Source of the DNA: Kaistia algarum
GTDB taxonomy: Bacteria; Pseudomonadota; Alphaproteobacteria; Rhizobiales; Kaistiaceae
Direction of reading: 5' to 3'
DNA: 64,000 nt
NCBI RefSeq assembly: GCF_026343945.1
Contig: NZ_JAPKNJ010000003.1
Coordinates: 434,001 to 498,000, forward strand
Part shown: positions 1-7,679 of the stretch, one piece after another
Layout of the letters: each line of letters begins with the position of its first letter
Numbering within the stretch: the first letter of the stretch is position 1
Notes under the pieces: model-generated
What the model was told of the DNA's origin: nothing
The model's input: only the letters and a program-made list of their open reading frames with translations
Databases searched by the model: none
Translations under genes and position numbers: made by a program

Positions 1-2
1 TC

Positions 3-599
3 GGGATCCTCGATCGCGACGGCGAGGACGGCCTGACTTTCCGTGCGCTTGCGGCTCGCCTCGCCACCGGCAGCGGGGCGATCTACTGGCATGTCGCGGA
101 CAAGAACGAGCTGCTCGCTGCAGCGGCCGACGAGGTCATGGCCGGCGTGATGGTTGGGGGGGCCGAAAGTGCCGACCCGCGAGAGGCGATCCGCACCTTT
201 GCCCTCGGCGTGTTCGATGCAATCGATGTGCATCCCTGGGTGGGCGCTCAGATCTTCCGCGAGCCGTGGCGTCCGGTCACGCTCGGCATGTTCGAGAGGA
301 TCGGTCGGTGGGTGCAGGCGCTTGGCGCTCCCGAACACTCGCTCTTCGGCTGCGCTTCGGCGCTGGCGAACTACATTCTCGGCGTCGCCGCGCAGAATGC
401 CGCCAATGCGCGCCTGCATGTCGCCGGCACTGACCGGTCAGCCTTCCTCTCCATGGTGGCGGAGCGGTGGACGGAGCACGATCCCGCCCAATTTCCGTTC
501 GTGCATCGGATCGCGGCGAAGATGCGCGATCATGACGACCGCGAGCAGTTCCTCGCGGGTATCGATCTCCTTCTCGCGGGCATCGGAACCATCCGATAG
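3..599 (+). CDS. TetR-family transcriptional regulator, 5' end missing
   Basis: The reading frame is open from the left edge, so the true start lies outside the window. The first visible residues contain the second half of a TetR helix-turn-helix: LTFRALAARL, then SGAIYWHV and DKNELL, the usual recognition-helix and following segment. About 150 residues of ligand-binding region follow, including a WVGAQIFREPWR stretch. It probably represses a nearby gene in response to a small ligand, but neither target nor ligand can be read here. It converges on the leftward amidase gene 17 bp downstream. The family call is firm; the function is open. Confidence 0.85.
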   Translation, partial: GILDRDGEDGLTFRALAARLATGSGAIYWHVADKNELLAAAADEVMAGVMVGGAESADPREAIRTFALGVFDAIDVHPWVGAQIFREPWRPVTLGMFERIGRWVQALGAPEHSLFGCASALANYILGVAAQNAANARLHVAGTDRSAFLSMVAERWTEHDPAQFPFVHRIAAKMRDHDDREQFLAGIDLLLAGIGTIR

Positions 600-616
600 C
601 GGCCGCTCTTCTCAGA

Positions 617-2032
617 TCAGTCCGGCAGCGAATTGCCCGTCGCGCCGAGCGTCAATCCCGTCCGCTTCTGGAAGGCTGCCGCATAGCTCGCCGCCTTCGC
701 GTCCTGCCAGGTCGGGGCCAGGAAAGTGACGCCTTGCGGCAGGCCGTCGGGACGGAAGCCGTTCGGTACGGCGACGCCGCAAAGGCCCATCAGATTGACG
801 AAATTCGTATAGATGCCGAGTTGGGCATTGAGGCGGATCGGATCGGCGAGGATCTCGTCTTTGCGGTAGATCGTCGGTGTCGTCGGCACCAGCAGCACAT
901 CGATATCGGTCCAGGCGGCGCGGGTGTCGCGCTTCAGCGCCGCGACACGGTGCATGGCGGCGAACACATCCTTGGCGCTGTAGTCGGAACTGGTTTCCAG
1001 GATCTGCAGCGTCACCGGGTGGATGACGTCGCGGTATTTTTCGACGACGCTATCCATCGCGATGGCCCGCTCGGCGATGAACGGCCCGCCATAGAGCAGC
1101 TTCTGCGTCTCCTCAAACGGCGTGAAATCAACCTCGACCCGCGTGCCGCCCATCGCTTCCAGCCGGGCGATCGCTGTATCGAAGAGCTTAGCCGCCTCCA
1201 CGTCACCGAAGAAGCGCAGCGCGGCGCCGGCCGGGACGCCGAAACGGAAGCGCGGCGGGATCGGGCCGACGACGAGGTCTACCTGATCGGCTTCCGGCTT
1301 CGAGAATTCGTAGGCCGGATCGTAGCCGGCCATGCGCTTGCCGACGGTGACGGCGTCCTCGACGGTGAGCGCGAAGACGGTCATCGTCTCGGCGCTCTTC
1401 AAGCTGCCGCCGCCGGAGACGGCGGAATTGGAGATGAGGCCCGGCGTTGGTTTCAGGCCGACAATGTTGTTGAAGGCGGCCGGAACGCGTCCCGAGCCGG
1501 CGGCGTCGTTGGCGACCGAGAACGAGACCAGCCCGGCACCGACCGAGACGCCCGAGCCCGAGCTCGATCCGCCGGAGATGAAGTCCTCGTGGAATACTGA
1601 AGAGCAGGCGCCATAGGGCGTCCTGACGCCCACAAGACCGATGCCGAACTGGTCCATATTGACCTTGCCGAGGCAGAGCGCACCGGAATCGAGGAGGCGC
1701 TGCATCGACTGGCCGGTCGTCTCGGGAACATAGGCCATCTGCGGCAGGGCGTTGGTCGTCGGCATGCCGGGCACGTCGTTGCAATCCTTGACCGAGAACG
1801 GAATGCCCCAGAGCGGATCTTCCGTCGGCCCGGCTTGCTCCAGCTTGGCGGCCTGGGCAAGCAGGCTGTCGCGCGGCGCCAGATGAATCCAGACATGGTC
1901 GTCGCCGCGCGCGGCGATGCGGTCATAGACGGCGTCGACCACCGCGCTCGGCGTCAGCGAGCCGTTGCGATAGAGCCGGCCGAGCGTCGTGAGGTCGAGC
2001 GAGCCGGTGGCGGTAGACCAGGGCAGTGTCAT
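617..2032 (-). CDS. Amidase-signature hydrolase, allophanate-hydrolase type (amidase domain only)
   Basis: A 471-residue amidase-signature enzyme. Visible are the catalytic lysine in FSVKDCND (K82), the cis-serine in GGSSSGS (about S156) and the nucleophile in DAAGSGRVPAAFNN (S180). The 24-residue spacing between the serines is normal for the fold, and the GSGRVPAAFNN run is typical of allophanate hydrolases (AtzF type). AtzF-type proteins usually carry an extra C-terminal domain of about 130 residues; this one ends after the amidase domain. It is the last gene of a leftward group holding a BiuH-like biuret hydrolase, whose product would be allophanate, so hydrolysis of allophanate to ammonia and CO2 is the natural inference. 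The consensus DTAGS is DAAGS here. A composite palindromic repeat separates it from the gene upstream. Confidence 0.8.
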   Translation of the reverse strand: MTLPWSTATGSLDLTTLGRLYRNGSLTPSAVVDAVYDRIAARGDDHVWIHLAPRDSLLAQAAKLEQAGPTEDPLWGIPFSVKDCNDVPGMPTTNALPQMAYVPETTGQSMQRLLDSGALCLGKVNMDQFGIGLVGVRTPYGACSSVFHEDFISGGSSSGSGVSVGAGLVSFSVANDAAGSGRVPAAFNNIVGLKPTPGLISNSAVSGGGSLKSAETMTVFALTVEDAVTVGKRMAGYDPAYEFSKPEADQVDLVVGPIPPRFRFGVPAGAALRFFGDVEAAKLFDTAIARLEAMGGTRVEVDFTPFEETQKLLYGGPFIAERAIAMDSVVEKYRDVIHPVTLQILETSSDYSAKDVFAAMHRVAALKRDTRAAWTDIDVLLVPTTPTIYRKDEILADPIRLNAQLGIYTNFVNLMGLCGVAVPNGFRPDGLPQGVTFLAPTWQDAKAASYAAAFQKRTGLTLGATGNSLPD

Positions 2033-2053
2033 CGTGGTTTCCGAGCTCCATCC

Positions 2054-2182
2054 TTCACCTCCCCCTGAGGGGGAGGTCGACGGCCAAAGGCCGGCGGGAG
2101 AGGGTTTAGGGAATTCTCCGGAGAGGCCGTAAACCCTCTCCCGGCACTACGCGCCGACCTCTCCCTCAGGGAGAGGTGAAGC
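2054..2182. repeat. Composite palindromic repeat, copy A1
   Basis: About 130 bp between two leftward genes. Outer arms TTCACCTCCCCCTGAGGG (left) and ACCTCTCCCTCAGGGAGAGG (right) are inverted relative to each other. Inside them is a perfect 13-bp inverted pair, GGGAGAGGGTTTA at 2096-2108 and TAAACCCTCTCCC at 2130-2142. The same architecture recurs at 57260-57378, and shorter copies of the CTCTCCCTCAGGGAGAG core occur at 22947-22980 and 23317-23352. It looks like a REP/BIME-type dispersed element that could form a cruciform or a transcript hairpin. Confidence 0.85.
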
Positions 2183-2203
2183 AATGCGAGATGGTCACGC
2201 GTC

Positions 2204-2830
2204 TTAGCCGATCGCGCCCTGCAACACGGCGATCGTCGTCGTCGTGCCGAACAGGCCCGAGCCGAAGCGGGTGATGTTGAGGATCGAATCCTTGGCGCCG
2301 GGCAGATCGGTCGTGGTGCCGTCTTCCAGCAGCAGCGATTCCAGGCCGATATCATTGGCGGCGCGCATCGTTGCGTGCACGGAGCCCTCCGTGCGCAGGC
2401 CCGCGAAGACGAGATTGGCGATGTGCCGCTGCTCGATCAGGAAGTTCAGATCCGTGCCGAGAAAGGCGTTGTCGCCGGCATGCTCGATCACCGGTTCGCC
2501 GGCCAGCGGCGCCAGCGCCTCGACGATTTCCCAGCCCTCGCTGCCGCGCGGCAGGATGCGGTCAACAGGACGGGCATCGTTTCGGGCTGCGAGCACGCGC
2601 GGCAGGCCGACCAGTGGATCGAAGCCGCGGCGGCCATGCAGCACAAAGCCACCGGTCTCGCGCCAGGTGGCGAGCAGGGGAGCAAGCCCCGCAACGACAC
2701 CTTCGGCCTTGGTCTCCGCGACCGGCTCGGATTGAAAATCGACGAGAAACAAGGCCGTGTCGGCGAAGCTCCACGCGCCCGTGTAGGGCCAGGCATAGGG
2801 CCGCGACTGGATCGATGCGAAGGCGCTCAT
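2204..2830 (-). CDS. Isochorismatase-like cysteine hydrolase paralogue, catalytically degenerate
   Basis: A 208-residue protein of the isochorismatase-like (cysteine hydrolase) fold, related to the BiuH-like gene it overlaps by four bases (ATGA). The N-terminal YAWPYTGAW and LFLVDFQ align with the BiuH start, and D31 keeps the first triad position. The catalytic lysine position (GKGSF or GKSSF in BiuH enzymes) reads GDNAF, giving Asp at 120. The nucleophile position (D-x-C-V) reads TEGSV, giving Ser at 150. With Lys and Cys both replaced, normal chemistry is not expected. Translational coupling to BiuH suggests a regulatory or structural partner, for example in a hetero-oligomer; that is inference. 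A different hydrolytic activity using Ser cannot be excluded. Confidence 0.8.
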   Translation of the reverse strand: MSAFASIQSRPYAWPYTGAWSFADTALFLVDFQSEPVAETKAEGVVAGLAPLLATWRETGGFVLHGRRGFDPLVGLPRVLAARNDARPVDRILPRGSEGWEIVEALAPLAGEPVIEHAGDNAFLGTDLNFLIEQRHIANLVFAGLRTEGSVHATMRAANDIGLESLLLEDGTTTDLPGAKDSILNITRFGSGLFGTTTTIAVLQGAIG

Positions 2831-3498
2831 CGCGAAGCCTCGGCGATCCTGGCGGCAATGTCCTCGGCCGTCGCCTCGGCGCCCCAGCGCCCGCCATGGG
2901 CGGCGAGCACGGCCAGCATGCCGTCATGATTGGCCTTCTCCACGGCGGCGGTGCCGTCCGTGACGAGCAGGCAGTCATAACCAAGGTCGGCGCCGTCCCG
3001 CAGCGTCGACTGCACGCAGCAATCCGAGGTCACACCGGCAATGATCATCGCCTCGATGCCGCGGGCGCGCAGGATGTTGTCGAACTCGGTCGCGTGAAAC
3101 GAACTCTTGCCGGGCTTGTCTACGACGATCTCATTCGCTTCCGGATAGAGTTCGGGGATGATGTCGTGACCCGGCTCGCCGCGCGTCAGGGCGCGGCCGA
3201 GATTGCTCGGATCGCCGATGCCGACGCCATGCGTCCGGCTGCGCCAGCGCTTGACCGGGTTCAAGTCCGAGAGGTCCGGGCGATGGCCCTCGCGGGTGTG
3301 GATGATCGTCATGCCGGCCGCCCGCGCCGCCATCAGCAAGGTCGCGATCGGGCCGATCGGCTCTCTTGTATTGGCGGTGCTCTGGCCGAGACGATCGATC
3401 CAGCCATCGGGACCGCAGAAATCGGTCTGCATGTCGATGACGACGAGAGCGGTGCGCGACAGATCGAGCGGGCCGTTGATCGGCCAAGGGAGAGTCAT
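2827..3498 (-). CDS. biuH: Biuret amidohydrolase-like cysteine hydrolase (BiuH family)
   Basis: A 223-residue isochorismatase-like hydrolase. The triad is complete: D22 in VVIDMQTDFC, K131 in DKPGKSSF, C161 in TSDCCV. Long stretches match what is known of rhizobial biuret hydrolases, especially TIIHTREGHRPDLSDL, KRWRSRTHGVGIGDP and ALTRGEPGHDIIPELYP. Expected reaction: biuret plus water to allophanate plus ammonia, in the cytoplasm. Two in-frame ATGs lie nine bases apart. The one at 3498 is preferred because GAGGGA sits about nine bases before it, whereas it abuts the ATG at 3507. The gene begins 13 bp after the ABC ATPase and overlaps the degenerate paralogue, so the four genes look like one operon. 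Confidence 0.85.
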   Translation of the reverse strand: MTLPWPINGPLDLSRTALVVIDMQTDFCGPDGWIDRLGQSTANTREPIGPIATLLMAARAAGMTIIHTREGHRPDLSDLNPVKRWRSRTHGVGIGDPSNLGRALTRGEPGHDIIPELYPEANEIVVDKPGKSSFHATEFDNILRARGIEAMIIAGVTSDCCVQSTLRDGADLGYDCLLVTDGTAAVEKANHDGMLAVLAAHGGRWGAEATAEDIAARIAEASR

Positions 3499-3511
3499 GT
3501 CGGTCATTCCC

Positions 3512-4678
3512 TCAGCCGACGATCGCCTTCTCGGTCTTCGCGTCGAAGACGTGGATGCGTGTCGGGTCCACAGTGAGGCCGATGCGGCTGCCGCTTTTGA
3601 TCGAGAGCGTCCCGTCGAGCACGGCGCGAGGCCGGGTGCGGGCGCTCGACATCTCGTCCTTGTCCTCCGGCAATCCGGCCGAGACGACCGAAGCGCCATC
3701 GAGGTCGACATGGACGAGGAGATTGGCGCCGAGATCTTCGACAAAGGCGACATGGCCGCAGAGCAGTCCCGGCTCGCCCGGACGATCCTCAGCCAGGTGG
3801 AAGGCTTCAGGCCGGATGCCGGCCACGATCGCGTCGCCGACATGGGCGCGCAGCGCCGGCCGTGCGGCCAGAGCCGCGGCGTCGATCGGAAGGACCAATT
3901 GTCCGAGCTTGAGGGACAAGGCATCGCCTTCGCCGGTGATGTGGCCGGCGAGGAGGTTCATCGGCGGCGAACCGATGAAGCCGGCGACGAAGAGATTGGC
4001 CGGTGCATCATAGAGCGTGCGCGGCGCGGCGAGCTGTTGCAGCAGGCCCTTGTTCATGACGGCGACCCGGTCACCCATCGTCATCGCCTCGATCTGGTCG
4101 TGCGTGACATAGACGGTGGTGACGCCGGTCATCTTCTGGAGGCGGGCGATCTCGGCGCGCATCTGGCCGCGAAGGCGCGCATCGAGATTGGAAAGCGGCT
4201 CGTCCATGAGATAGGCCTTGGGCGAGCGCACGAGCGCCCGTCCCATGGCGACACGCTGGCGCTGGCCGCCGGAGAGCTTGCCCGGCTTGCGCTGCAGATA
4301 GTCCGAGAGTTCCAGCAGCTGCGCGGCTTCCGCGACCTTCTTGCGGATCTGTTCCTTGTCCTCGCCGCGCACCTTCAAGCCGAAGGCGATGTTGTCCGCG
4401 ACCGTCAGATGCGGATAGAGGGCGTAGGATTGGAACACCATCGCGATGTTGCGGTCGCGCGGGGCGAGGTCGTTGGCGATCTGGCCGTCGATCAAGAGGT
4501 CGCCGTCGGAAATTTCCTCGAGGCCGGCGATCATCCGGAGCGCCGTCGACTTGCCGCAGCCGGAAGGGCCGACGAGCACGAGAAATTCGCCGTCCGCGAT
4601 CTCCAGATCGAGGGCGTTCACTGCGAGTTGGCCGTCGTCATAACGCTTGCTGACGCGGTTGAAAACGATCTGCGCCAT
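3512..4678 (-). CDS. ABC transporter ATP-binding protein, CUT1/MsmK-UgpC type
   Basis: A 388-residue ATPase. Walker A GPSGCGKST, Q-loop MVFQSYALYPH, signature LSGGQRQR, Walker B AYLMDEPLSNLD and the switch HD are all present, followed by a C-terminal TOBE/OB region of about 130 residues. This layout is typical of ATPases serving carbohydrate importers (MsmK, UgpC, MalK). The ATG at 4678 is chosen because AAAAGGAT precedes it and MAQIVFNRVSKRY is the usual family start. No permease or binding protein lies nearby, so the partner must be elsewhere. The downstream biuret genes and upstream amino-sugar genes make the substrate ambiguous: sugar by family, biuret-like compound by operon. Confidence 0.9.
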   Translation of the reverse strand: MAQIVFNRVSKRYDDGQLAVNALDLEIADGEFLVLVGPSGCGKSTALRMIAGLEEISDGDLLIDGQIANDLAPRDRNIAMVFQSYALYPHLTVADNIAFGLKVRGEDKEQIRKKVAEAAQLLELSDYLQRKPGKLSGGQRQRVAMGRALVRSPKAYLMDEPLSNLDARLRGQMRAEIARLQKMTGVTTVYVTHDQIEAMTMGDRVAVMNKGLLQQLAAPRTLYDAPANLFVAGFIGSPPMNLLAGHITGEGDALSLKLGQLVLPIDAAALAARPALRAHVGDAIVAGIRPEAFHLAEDRPGEPGLLCGHVAFVEDLGANLLVHVDLDGASVVSAGLPEDKDEMSSARTRPRAVLDGTLSIKSGSRIGLTVDPTRIHVFDAKTEKAIVG

Positions 4679-4813
4679 GGATCCTTTTGGAGCCCTGTTG
4701 CTATGAATTTCTGGCTCTTCCAGCATCGAACCTGCCATGGCGGCGGAGGCGATGTCAAAGAAGCAACCTGCTGAAATTCTCGTCAGATTCACCGTCCAGA
4801 CCGGCCGATGATC

Positions 4814-4827
4814 GATTGTATGCAATC
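4814..4827. promoter_or_regulatory. Palindromic operator candidate ahead of the biuret genes
   Basis: GATTGTATGCAATC is a perfect inverted repeat (GATTG, spacer TATG, CAATC) placed over the stop codon of cutC, 135 bp upstream of the ABC ATPase start. The TTGTATGCAA core resembles operators of FCD-type GntR regulators. It would let the four biuret-side genes be controlled separately from the amino-sugar genes. Binding is inferred, not shown. Confidence 0.45.
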
Positions 4828-5572
4828 AGGCGGGGGTGTTTTCGAACGTTCGGATGGCGGCGACGAGATCAGCCACCTCCGTCTCCGATGTGGCGGGCGC
4901 CGTCGGGCCGGACGCGAAACCGAGGCGAACGGCCTCCGGCGCTTCGATCCGGCTGCCGGTCCGGCAAGAGGCGTGGACCTCGTATGCGCCGGTCGCCGCG
5001 AGGATACGGGTTACGTTCCGGGAGCGAACACCGGAGCCGGGCATGACCGAAATTCGCGCGCCGGCATGGCGCACGAACTCGGCAACGCGCATCCGGTTGT
5101 CCTCGGCCGTGCCGGGGCCCCCGGAGGAAAGGACGCGCTCGAAGCCGAGACCGACGGCAATGTCGATCGCCTCGAACGGGTCCGGCGCGGCGTCGAAGGC
5201 CCGGTGCAGCGTGGCGCCGAGGCCCTTGGCATGGGCCATGAGATGAAACAGCGCTTCGGCATCCAGTCGCCCGCCCTGTTCGCAGGCGCCGATCGCGATG
5301 CCGGCGAGGCCGGCCGAGCGCACCGCGTCGATCTCGCGGCGCATCTGGTCGAAATCGGCCGGCGAATAGACAAAATCGCCCTCACGCGGGCGGATCATGG
5401 CGTAGACGGGGATCGCGGCCTTGGCGGCGATCCGCATCAGGCCGGGTGACGGCGTCAGGCCGCCCAGCGACAGCGCGGCGCAAAGTTCGATCCGGTCGGC
5501 CCCGCCGGCCATCGCCGCGGCAAGTCCCTCGGCACTTTCGACGCAGATCTCGACCGTAACACCCACGCTCAC
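4826..5572 (-). CDS. cutC: CutC family TIM-barrel protein
   Basis: A 248-residue protein with the CutC signature: VEICVESAEGLAAAM, GGADRIELCAALSLGGLTPS, AMIRPREGDFVYS, then LHRAFDAAPDP and VLSSGGPGTA. CutC was named for copper homeostasis, but its biochemical role is unsettled. Here it is the last amino-sugar gene: a GTG start overlaps the stop of the ROK kinase (GTGA) behind a strong GGAGG. The placement suggests a role in N-acetylhexosamine metabolism rather than metal handling. No obvious metal-binding cluster is visible. Confidence 0.9.
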   Translation of the reverse strand: MSVGVTVEICVESAEGLAAAMAGGADRIELCAALSLGGLTPSPGLMRIAAKAAIPVYAMIRPREGDFVYSPADFDQMRREIDAVRSAGLAGIAIGACEQGGRLDAEALFHLMAHAKGLGATLHRAFDAAPDPFEAIDIAVGLGFERVLSSGGPGTAEDNRMRVAEFVRHAGARISVMPGSGVRSRNVTRILAATGAYEVHASCRTGSRIEAPEAVRLGFASGPTAPATSETEVADLVAAIRTFENTPA

Positions 5573-6483
5573 GCCTCCTCCAATGCCTCGGCTGCCAGCA
5601 TGGCCGCGCCGATCAAGCCGCTGGCGCCGCGGGTCGCGCCCGGTACGACGAGCGGCGCCTCGTAGCGGGCCAGAATGCGCGAGCGAACCGCCGCGTCGAT
5701 ACGGGATACCAGTTTCGTCTCCGCCGAGAGCCCGCCGCCCACGGGGATGACCGAGGGGCCGAGCGTGTTGACGATCATGGAGAGCGGCGCGCTCAGGAGG
5801 TCGACGTAGACCTCGATGGTGCGTTCGGCCGCCGCGTCGCCCGCATGCCAGGCGGTGGTGATCGCCTGACGCGGCAGCTTCGCGCCGGAAAGCCCCTCAT
5901 GGATATATTCGAGGCCGCGCGCCGAGCCATAGACATCGACGCAGCCGACCTGGCCGCAGCCGCAGGCGACGACGGGAATTCCGCGCAGCCGCACCGAATC
6001 GGCCAGTACCGGTCCATGGCCCCATTCGCCGGTGACGCCGTGCGCGCCGCGAACCATGCGCCCGCCGATCACAACACCGCCGCCGACCCCCGTGCCGAGG
6101 ATCACGGCGAAGATGATCGGCAGGCCCTTGCCGACGCCGACCTTGGCCTCGGCGAGCGCGAAGCAATCGGCGTCATTGCCGACGCGTACGGGAATGCCGA
6201 GACGTTCCGCCAGCCCGGCTTCGACGCGCTGGCCGGTAATCGAGGGGATATTGGCGGCGTTGGCGATGCCGGTCGCCGGATCGACCGTGCCGGCGATCGA
6301 CAGGCCGACCGAGCGCGCCCCGCCGGCCCGCTCGAACAACGTGGCGACCGAATCGGCGAAGTCGTTCCAGCCCGTATGGGGCGTCGGCAGCGTCGCGCGG
6401 TCCGTGACGGCACCATCGGCAGCGACACGGGCGATCTCGATCTTGGAGCCGCCTATGTCGAAGGCGAGAATATCCGGCATCAT
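5569..6483 (-). CDS. nagK: ROK-family sugar kinase, probable N-acetylglucosamine kinase
   Basis: A 304-residue ROK kinase. DIGGSK near the N-terminus is the phosphate-binding motif, GNDADCFALAEA and ILGTGVGGG are the sugar and second phosphate loops, GEWGHGP supplies the catalytic-region E-x-G-H, and CGCGQVGCVDVYGS is the zinc-binding ROK motif. The usual Glu after GC-x is Asp. The expected reaction is ATP-dependent phosphorylation of N-acetylglucosamine (or a related N-acetylhexosamine) at C6. The gene lies six bases after nagA and overlaps cutC, which supports the GlcNAc assignment. The precise sugar is inferred from context. Confidence 0.87.
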   Translation of the reverse strand: MMPDILAFDIGGSKIEIARVAADGAVTDRATLPTPHTGWNDFADSVATLFERAGGARSVGLSIAGTVDPATGIANAANIPSITGQRVEAGLAERLGIPVRVGNDADCFALAEAKVGVGKGLPIIFAVILGTGVGGGVVIGGRMVRGAHGVTGEWGHGPVLADSVRLRGIPVVACGCGQVGCVDVYGSARGLEYIHEGLSGAKLPRQAITTAWHAGDAAAERTIEVYVDLLSAPLSMIVNTLGPSVIPVGGGLSAETKLVSRIDAAVRSRILARYEAPLVVPGATRGASGLIGAAMLAAEALEEA

Positions 6484-6488
6484 GTCTC

Positions 6489-7652
6489 TCAGGCGAGCGG
6501 TTCGAAGGTCTGTCGCACGCCCCCGATATAGACGTCTTTTGCCGAGAGGTCGTCACCGAGCCAGACGAAATCGGCCCGCGAGCCGGGCGCGATGCGGCCA
6601 TGGGTTCGATCGATGCCGAGGAACTGCGCCGGATAGAGCGTCGCCATGCGCAGGGTCTCGTCGAGCGACAGGCCGACCACGCGCGTCATGAAACGGATGG
6701 CGCCGATCATGTCGAGATCCGAGCCGGCGAGCGTGCCGTCTTCGAGCGTCAGCTTGCCGCCGGCCCGCTGGATGACGCGGCCGTTTAGCTCGAACTGCGT
6801 AAGCGCCGAGCCGACCGTCGACATCGCATCCGTCACCAGATAGACGCGGCCCGGCGCGCGCTTGGCGCGAAGGGCGTTGGCGATCGCCGCCGGATGGACG
6901 TGGAAACCGTCGGCGATCAGGCCGCACCACGCGTCCGGGCTGTCGAGCGCGGCGCCGACGACGCCGGGCAGGCGATGGCCGAGCTGGCTCATGGCGTTGA
7001 AGAGATGCGTGATGCCGCGCGCGCCGGCCGCGAACGCCGCCGAGGCGACCTCATAAGACGCATCCGAATGGCCGATCGCGACATGGACCCCGCCCGCCGT
7101 GAGCCGCGCGATCTGCGCCGGCGGCACGGTCTCGGCGGCGACCGTGGTCAGCACGTGGTCGATGCCGGTCGTGGTGAGGCGTTCGATATCGGCCTCGTCC
7201 ATCGGCCGGATCAGCGCCGGATCATGCGCGCCCTTGCGCGCGACCGACAGATGCGGTCCCTCGATATGGATGCCGAGGCAGCCGGGCACGCCGGCATCGA
7301 TCGCTTCGCGGACGGCGTTGATCGCCGCCTGCGTCACGGCGGGCGTATCGGTGATCAGCGTCGGCAGCAGCGCCGTCGTACCGTAGCGGGCATGGGCGCG
7401 GCAGATGGTGCGCACGCCATCGACGGTAAGGGCGCTGTTGAGCAAAGCGCCGCCGCCACCATTGACCTGCAGGTCGACGAAGCCGGGGGCGAGCAGCCCG
7501 CCGGACATCTCGATGCGCCTTGCGTCCTCTGGCAGTTCGCCGGGCGCGAGGATGGCGAGGACGCGGCCATCCTCGACGAGGATCGCGGCATCGGTGAGAC
7601 GGCGGGCGCCGTCGAAGAGTTCGTCGCTGAGGAACGCGATCCGGTTCGTCAT
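6489..7652 (-). CDS. nagA: N-acetylglucosamine-6-phosphate deacetylase
   Basis: A 387-residue amidohydrolase-superfamily enzyme of normal NagA length. APGFVDLQVNGGGG, HIEGPHLS (metal-ligand Glu), AIGHSDA, THLFNAM, ADGFHVHP, VTDAM (catalytic Asp) and LAGSDLDM follow in the usual order. It removes acetate from GlcNAc-6-phosphate in the cytoplasm. It sits between the SIS deaminase and the ROK kinase in one leftward operon. With those two genes it completes conversion of GlcNAc to fructose-6-phosphate. Confidence 0.96.
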   Translation of the reverse strand: MTNRIAFLSDELFDGARRLTDAAILVEDGRVLAILAPGELPEDARRIEMSGGLLAPGFVDLQVNGGGGALLNSALTVDGVRTICRAHARYGTTALLPTLITDTPAVTQAAINAVREAIDAGVPGCLGIHIEGPHLSVARKGAHDPALIRPMDEADIERLTTTGIDHVLTTVAAETVPPAQIARLTAGGVHVAIGHSDASYEVASAAFAAGARGITHLFNAMSQLGHRLPGVVGAALDSPDAWCGLIADGFHVHPAAIANALRAKRAPGRVYLVTDAMSTVGSALTQFELNGRVIQRAGGKLTLEDGTLAGSDLDMIGAIRFMTRVVGLSLDETLRMATLYPAQFLGIDRTHGRIAPGSRADFVWLGDDLSAKDVYIGGVRQTFEPLA

Positions 7653-7679
7653 GCTGTTGGCTTTCCTGGTTCGGAGCGG

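Noticed and set aside
734..1600. Long open frame antisense to the amidase gene
   Set aside because: GC-rich antisense shadow without a ribosome site or motifs; the leftward frame is a clear amidase.
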